Below, piece by piece: positions 55,117 through 60,000 of a stretch of 60,000 bases of DNA. Under the pieces are notes generated by a model that was not told where the DNA came from, ran no database searches, and was given only the letters and a program-made list of their open reading frames with translations. Each line of letters begins with the position of its first letter. Position 1 is the stretch's first letter. A program made the translations under genes and the position numbers. Source of the DNA: Adiantum capillus-veneris (Eukaryota; Streptophyta; Polypodiopsida; Polypodiales; Pteridaceae); NCBI GenBank assembly GCA_014529385.2, contig CM043969.1:72444676-72504675 (forward strand). The letters run 5' to 3'.

Positions 55117-56531
55117 TGTCATAGGGAGCAAGGCTAACCAATGGAGCATAATACCTTAGGGTTAGCTTCATTGAAGACCTCCAATAATGTGTGTAAAAGT
55201 CCTTTGACCTTAGGTAAGCTAGGGCTGAGCTTGAGGCGGGAACCCGACCCAGCTCGAGGTGCTAGTCCTGCTTGTCGTGCTTGATGATTGAGGTGCTTGA
55301 GATGCTTGAGGTGCTTGACATGCTTGAGATGCTAGGGTTGCACTTGAGGTGAGAACCCAGCCCAAGCTTAAAGTGCTTAAGGGCCAAGCTTGTGGTGGGA
55401 ACTGGGCCTATGCATGAGAGACTTGAGGTGTCAAAAAGTCAAATATTCAATCCCTACAAGGAGGGGGAGAGCCCTACATAAGGGGGGGATGAGAGAGAAC
55501 ACCCACACACTCATACAAGGCATGCATGGTACAAAGAAAGCAGAAGGGACACTTGTCAAGCTCCTCCTCATGTTGCCCTCATGGTGTGCCTGAAGCCTAT
55601 TGCTTTGCCACCCAAGGGGTCCAATGATAATTTAGGATATTTAATTAATTGATTTTGCATTTATCAAGTCCTCTCTCTCAAAGGGGAAAGGGGGACACTT
55701 GTCTCAAGGCTACCCTTGCTGCTTGTAATGCCTCCTGCTTGTGATTGGCTAGGCATGGAGGGGTTCAATGAGCTTCAAGCATGAGCTACAAGGAGGAGGT
55801 CGACCCAAGCAAGCTAGGGGGTTGCTTAGAAGGTATACTCACCCACACACACTCACAAATACTCTCATTGTGTATTATGCAAAGTGCAAGAGCTCCCTCT
55901 CCTTCTCCAAGCAAGTAGAGGTTGAGATCCTACACCAACACTCTTGGCTATGGAGTGCAAATCCAACCAAGAGCCATGCTTCAATGCTTAAGCTTGCCAT
56001 ATCCTTCTTCTTCATTACTATGCTATTATGTATGCTAGCAAGAAGAGTTATGATAAGTGAGGAACTAATTCTTTCTCCTATAAAATGTTTCTTCTTCCTC
56101 TTCCCTACCCTTGCTAGCTCTCTGCACCTTCGAAGGTGTTTGAGGTCTTGGGACTGAAGCTTGGGATAGTTAAAGCTTTCTTCAAGTTTATGTTATGCTT
56201 GTGATGCATGAAGCTTTCCATCTTCATTACATCACCTCGGTTACAAGGAACACAAAGATTGTATTGTAACAAGTCTCTCGTAATGGGAGAAATCATAATA
56301 CAAATGCCTATTGGAGGGGGGACCGGATCCACATAAATCCGGTCCTCAACTGTTGTCATGTTCTCTAAATTCTCTCTCTTGCAAAAGTATTGTTGATGCC
56401 AAGTTAACTAATTGCTATGATTATGTTGCTATCTTCAATTATGTTCACCCGCTATTCTCACAAAGTCATTTCTCAAAAGTACTCTCATTAATTTCCGCTA
56501 CTCTCAAGTTAAATAGGCCAATTCCATTACA
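55117..56531 (+). repeat. Gypsy-1 3' LTR (1415 bp)
   Basis: TGTCATAGGGAGCAAGG ... CCATTACA. It aligns with both parts of the 5' LTR. At 56,226-56,250 it shows the uninterrupted sequence CACCTCGGTTACAAGGAAC, the unoccupied form of the Copia-1 insertion site. It has an extra ~21 bp (AAAGTGCTTAAGGGCC region, near 55,370) relative to the 5' LTR. Confidence 0.9.
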
Positions 56532-56659
56532 TCGGGCCTATCCCGTGTTGTCATGTATAGACTTTGGTCATTCCTCTATATTTTGCATATTCTTGGTTGC
56601 CAGTGGTCACATGGCTTGGCAATGTTGGCTATGATTGGACTTGTTCATGTTGCACTTTA

Positions 56660-56845
56660 CAAGTGGATGAGACTATCAACCACCGCCTTTTGGTTTGCAC
56701 ATATGTGCTCCATGGGTGGAGAAGGGGATGGCATCATTGGAAGGTGAGGCAACTGGTCGTGTTACTGTAGTGGCTATGATCATGCAAGAAAGTTTTTACA
56801 TTGGGACATTGAAAACCGCAATTTACAATGAAGCAAAGCAAAAAA

Positions 56846-56887
<42 letters not shown>

Positions 56888-57145
56888 GGCAAAAGGAGTC
56901 TCCTCCCCTCCAAGTGGATGAGACTATCAACGACTGCCTTTTGGTTTGCACATATGCGCTCCAAGGGTGGAGAAGGGGATGGCATTATTGGAAGGTGAGG
57001 CAACTACTCGTGTTAGTATAGTGCTATGATCATGCAAGAAAGTTTTTACATTGGGACATTGAAAATCGCAATTTACAATGAAGCGCAGCAAAAAAGACTC
57101 TCTCTCTCTCTCTCTCTCTCGATATGGCAAAGGGAGTCTCCTCCC
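56660..57145. repeat. 251-bp tandem duplication with CT tract in each copy
   Basis: Copies 56660-56910 and 56911-57145 both begin CAAGTGGATGAGACTATCAA. Both contain GAAGGGGATGGCAT and TTACATTGGGACATTGAAAA, and both end in a (CT)n tract (56849-56885; 57098-57121) plus GGAGTCTCCTCCCCTC. The CT tract has about 18 units in the first and 12 in the second. Confidence 0.92.
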
Positions 57146-57238
57146 CTCTCACCACCACACCTAGCAAATGGTGACACATGGTAGCAGCTCTCTCCACCAT
57201 TACATGATAGGGTTAAATATTAATGAAGTATTTTTTAC

Positions 57239-57245
<7 letters not shown>

Positions 57246-57273
<28 letters not shown>
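57246..57273. repeat. (CT)n microsatellite
   Basis: About 14 CT units. Confidence 0.95.
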
Positions 57274-58437
<1,164 letters not shown>

Positions 58438-58479
58438 ATGTAGAGGAGGCCTTACTACCTAGTGCAGTCACTAATGGTC

Positions 58480-58750
58480 TAGTAAATAAGTGTCTCGCTA
58501 CACTACAATACTTCGTAGTTGTTGAGCTGCCATGCAACTTGTCTTGTGGTGGGATGGTCTATTGACATGTAAAATCCATCAACCTTTTGAGTTGGAATAT
58601 TGAGGCAACTCTAGTAAATAAGTGTCTCGCTACACTACACTTCGGAGTTTTGAGCTCCCATGCACTTCTCTTGTGGTACATATTGACAGTGGCTAGCAGA
58701 TTGACAGTTACAATCCATCGCCCTTTGAGTTGGAATATTGAGGCAACTAT
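58480..58750. repeat. ~132-bp tandem duplication
   Basis: Copies 58480-58611 and 58612-58750 share TAGTAAATAAGTGTCTCGCT, the GAGTTGGAATATTGAGGCAA block and a CTTGTGGT word. Moderately diverged. Confidence 0.88.
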
Positions 58751-59179
58751 TGATATAATTTCACTCATGCTCAAAGCTACAACAGATCGACACATGACAT
58801 CTTGAGGATCCTTGCCTACACGGATGGTGACCTTCTCACTTGCTTTGTCTTTGGCTATGTAGCAATTGTAGCCATGAAAGCCACTAGTCAGGTCTTCGAG
58901 CCAGCTGAACGGAGCGAGCTTTTTTTTTGGAGGGCCACCCTCCCTACCTCCCCTTCCTCCTCTTGCCACCCATGTGCTTCCTCCTCATCCAACATCCTTC
59001 CTCTCCTCCACCTCCTTTCTCCATCGACTCCTCTAACCGTCCTTCCTTCCTCCATCTCCTCCTCTAGCAACCACCATCCCTTCCCCAAAGTCCTCTTCTT
59101 CTCCTACTCCCTTCTTTGTCTATCTTTTCATGTCACTCTATAACCCCTATCCCTCCCCCCCCCCCCCCTTGTCTTCCCC

Positions 59180-59182
<3 letters not shown>
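58751..59182. other. Pyrimidine-rich spacer
   Basis: 58,930-59,180 is dominated by C and T (CCTCC/CTTCC words, C16 near 59,153-59,168). No gene. Confidence 0.5.

Positions 59183-59228
<46 letters not shown>
59183..59228. repeat. (CT)n microsatellite
   Basis: About 23 CT units; a (TA)9 tract lies nearby at 59260-59278. Confidence 0.96.
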
Positions 59229-59231
<3 letters not shown>

Positions 59232-59299
59232 GACGAGAGGGAAGGGCATGGTGGCGAGATATATATATATATATATATAAAGCACTAGCAGTATCACTA

Positions 59300-59639
<340 letters not shown>

Positions 59640-59640
<1 letters not shown>

Positions 59641-59900
59641 GGGGCCAATGGGAGAGGCAGAGAGAGAGTGAGAGAAAAAAGGAGGCAACAAAAATTGTGA
59701 GAGGGAGAGAGGGGTAGTGTCTTGTTTTCTTTATAAAAAAAACTGAGGGAAAGAGAGGGAGTGGAAGGGAAACCTCCCATCCACTTCCCCGCTTTCCCTC
59801 TCACAATTTTTGCCGCCCCCTTCTCTCTCTCTCTCTCTCCCCCCCCCCTTATCGATCTCTCTCCCACTGCCTCTTCCTTTTTCTTTCTCTGCCTCCCGTC
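59640..59900. repeat. Imperfect inverted repeat
   Basis: CAACAAAAATTGTGAGAGGG (about 59,687-59,706) pairs with CCCTCTCACAATTTTTGCC (about 59,796-59,814). Flanking purine-rich sequence on the left (GGGAGAGGCAGAGAGAG) pairs roughly with CTCCCACTGCCTC on the right. The loop is about 90 bp and contains the T/A-rich TTCTTTATAAAAAAAACTG. Confidence 0.6.
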
Positions 59901-60000
59901 ACACTGCCACTTGAGTCCCTCCAATCCCAAAGAGAAATGAAACGAATTGGAATGAAATGTTATATTAAATGTCTTCAAAAGGCCAAAATGACCCATGAGA

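Larger units (their letters stand above)
43923..56531 (+). mobile_element. Gypsy-1: Ty3/gypsy chromovirus with nested Copia-1
   Basis: A plus-strand element. Its 5' LTR (43923-45044 plus 50156-50447) is interrupted by Copia-1. It has a primer-binding site (50449-50460), a polyprotein region (50818-54871) and a 3' LTR (55117-56531). Removing the nested copia gives a 5' LTR of about 1.41 kb, equal to the 3' LTR. The LTRs show four differences in the first ~165 aligned bases. Order protease-RT-RNase H-integrase-chromodomain identifies a chromovirus. It is closer to the common plant chromovirus type than Gypsy-2/3 (LTR length, protein motifs). No target duplication was found: TCGGG follows the 3' LTR, but no match precedes the 5' LTR. 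Confidence 0.9.

Noticed and set aside
55768-56157. 129-codon frame in the Gypsy-1 3' LTR, with a similar one at 44615-44917 in the 5' LTR
   Set aside because: It is shared only because the LTRs are copies of each other; no protein motif, and LTRs of this family are not expected to encode proteins.

Overview
The window looks like intergenic, transposon-dominated DNA from a land plant, probably a large-genome one. The evidence is LTR retrotransposons of both plant superfamilies (Ty1/copia and Ty3/gypsy with chromodomain), primer-binding sites complementary to plant initiator-Met tRNA, very many (GA/CT)n and (CA/TG)n tracts, and no recognisable intact host gene. A fern or other non-seed plant is possible, but the sequence alone does not prove it. 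There are no bacterial features, CRISPR arrays, rRNA genes or credible tRNA genes.

Layout. 1-7.4 kb: microsatellite-rich spacer, an isolated LTR with its primer-binding site (1871-2352), and a small family of tRNA-like (SINE-like) repeats. 7.4-14.1 kb: a minus-strand Ty3/gypsy chromovirus (here Gypsy-2) with unusually short LTRs of about 124 bp, a doubled LTR at its 5' end, and many stops and frameshifts. 14.1-19.5 kb: AT-rich spacer. 19.57-20.96 kb: an unrecognised, broken plus-strand coding region. 21.6-25.0 kb: a heavily decayed plus-strand relative of Gypsy-2 (Gypsy-3) without visible LTRs. 25-34.9 kb: spacer with local duplications and a degenerate AAGTGCTTGA-type minisatellite (29.95-30.93 kb). 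34.96-38.53 kb: a young non-autonomous Ty1/copia element (Copia-2) with a perfect 5-bp target duplication, lacking integrase and most of reverse transcriptase. 39-42.6 kb: local tandem arrays, including three ~540-bp units that each carry a microsatellite. 43.9-56.5 kb: a plus-strand chromovirus (Gypsy-1) whose 5' LTR is split by a minus-strand Ty1/copia element (Copia-1, 45045-50155). The intact 3' LTR of Gypsy-1 preserves the unoccupied form of the insertion site. 56.6-60 kb: further tandem duplications, long CT/CA tracts and a purine/pyrimidine-rich imperfect inverted repeat.

How the genes work together. Within each element the order is the standard one (gag-protease-integrase-RT-RNase H in copia; gag-protease-RT-RNase H-integrase-chromodomain in gypsy). 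No copy is intact, so any present mobility would need proteins from other copies. The best biological leads are the nested insertion with its internal empty-site control, the in-frame-deleted yet recently inserted Copia-2, the very short doubled LTRs of Gypsy-2, the SINE-like family, and the unidentified coding region at 19.6-21 kb. I found no convincing evidence of a new multi-gene system.
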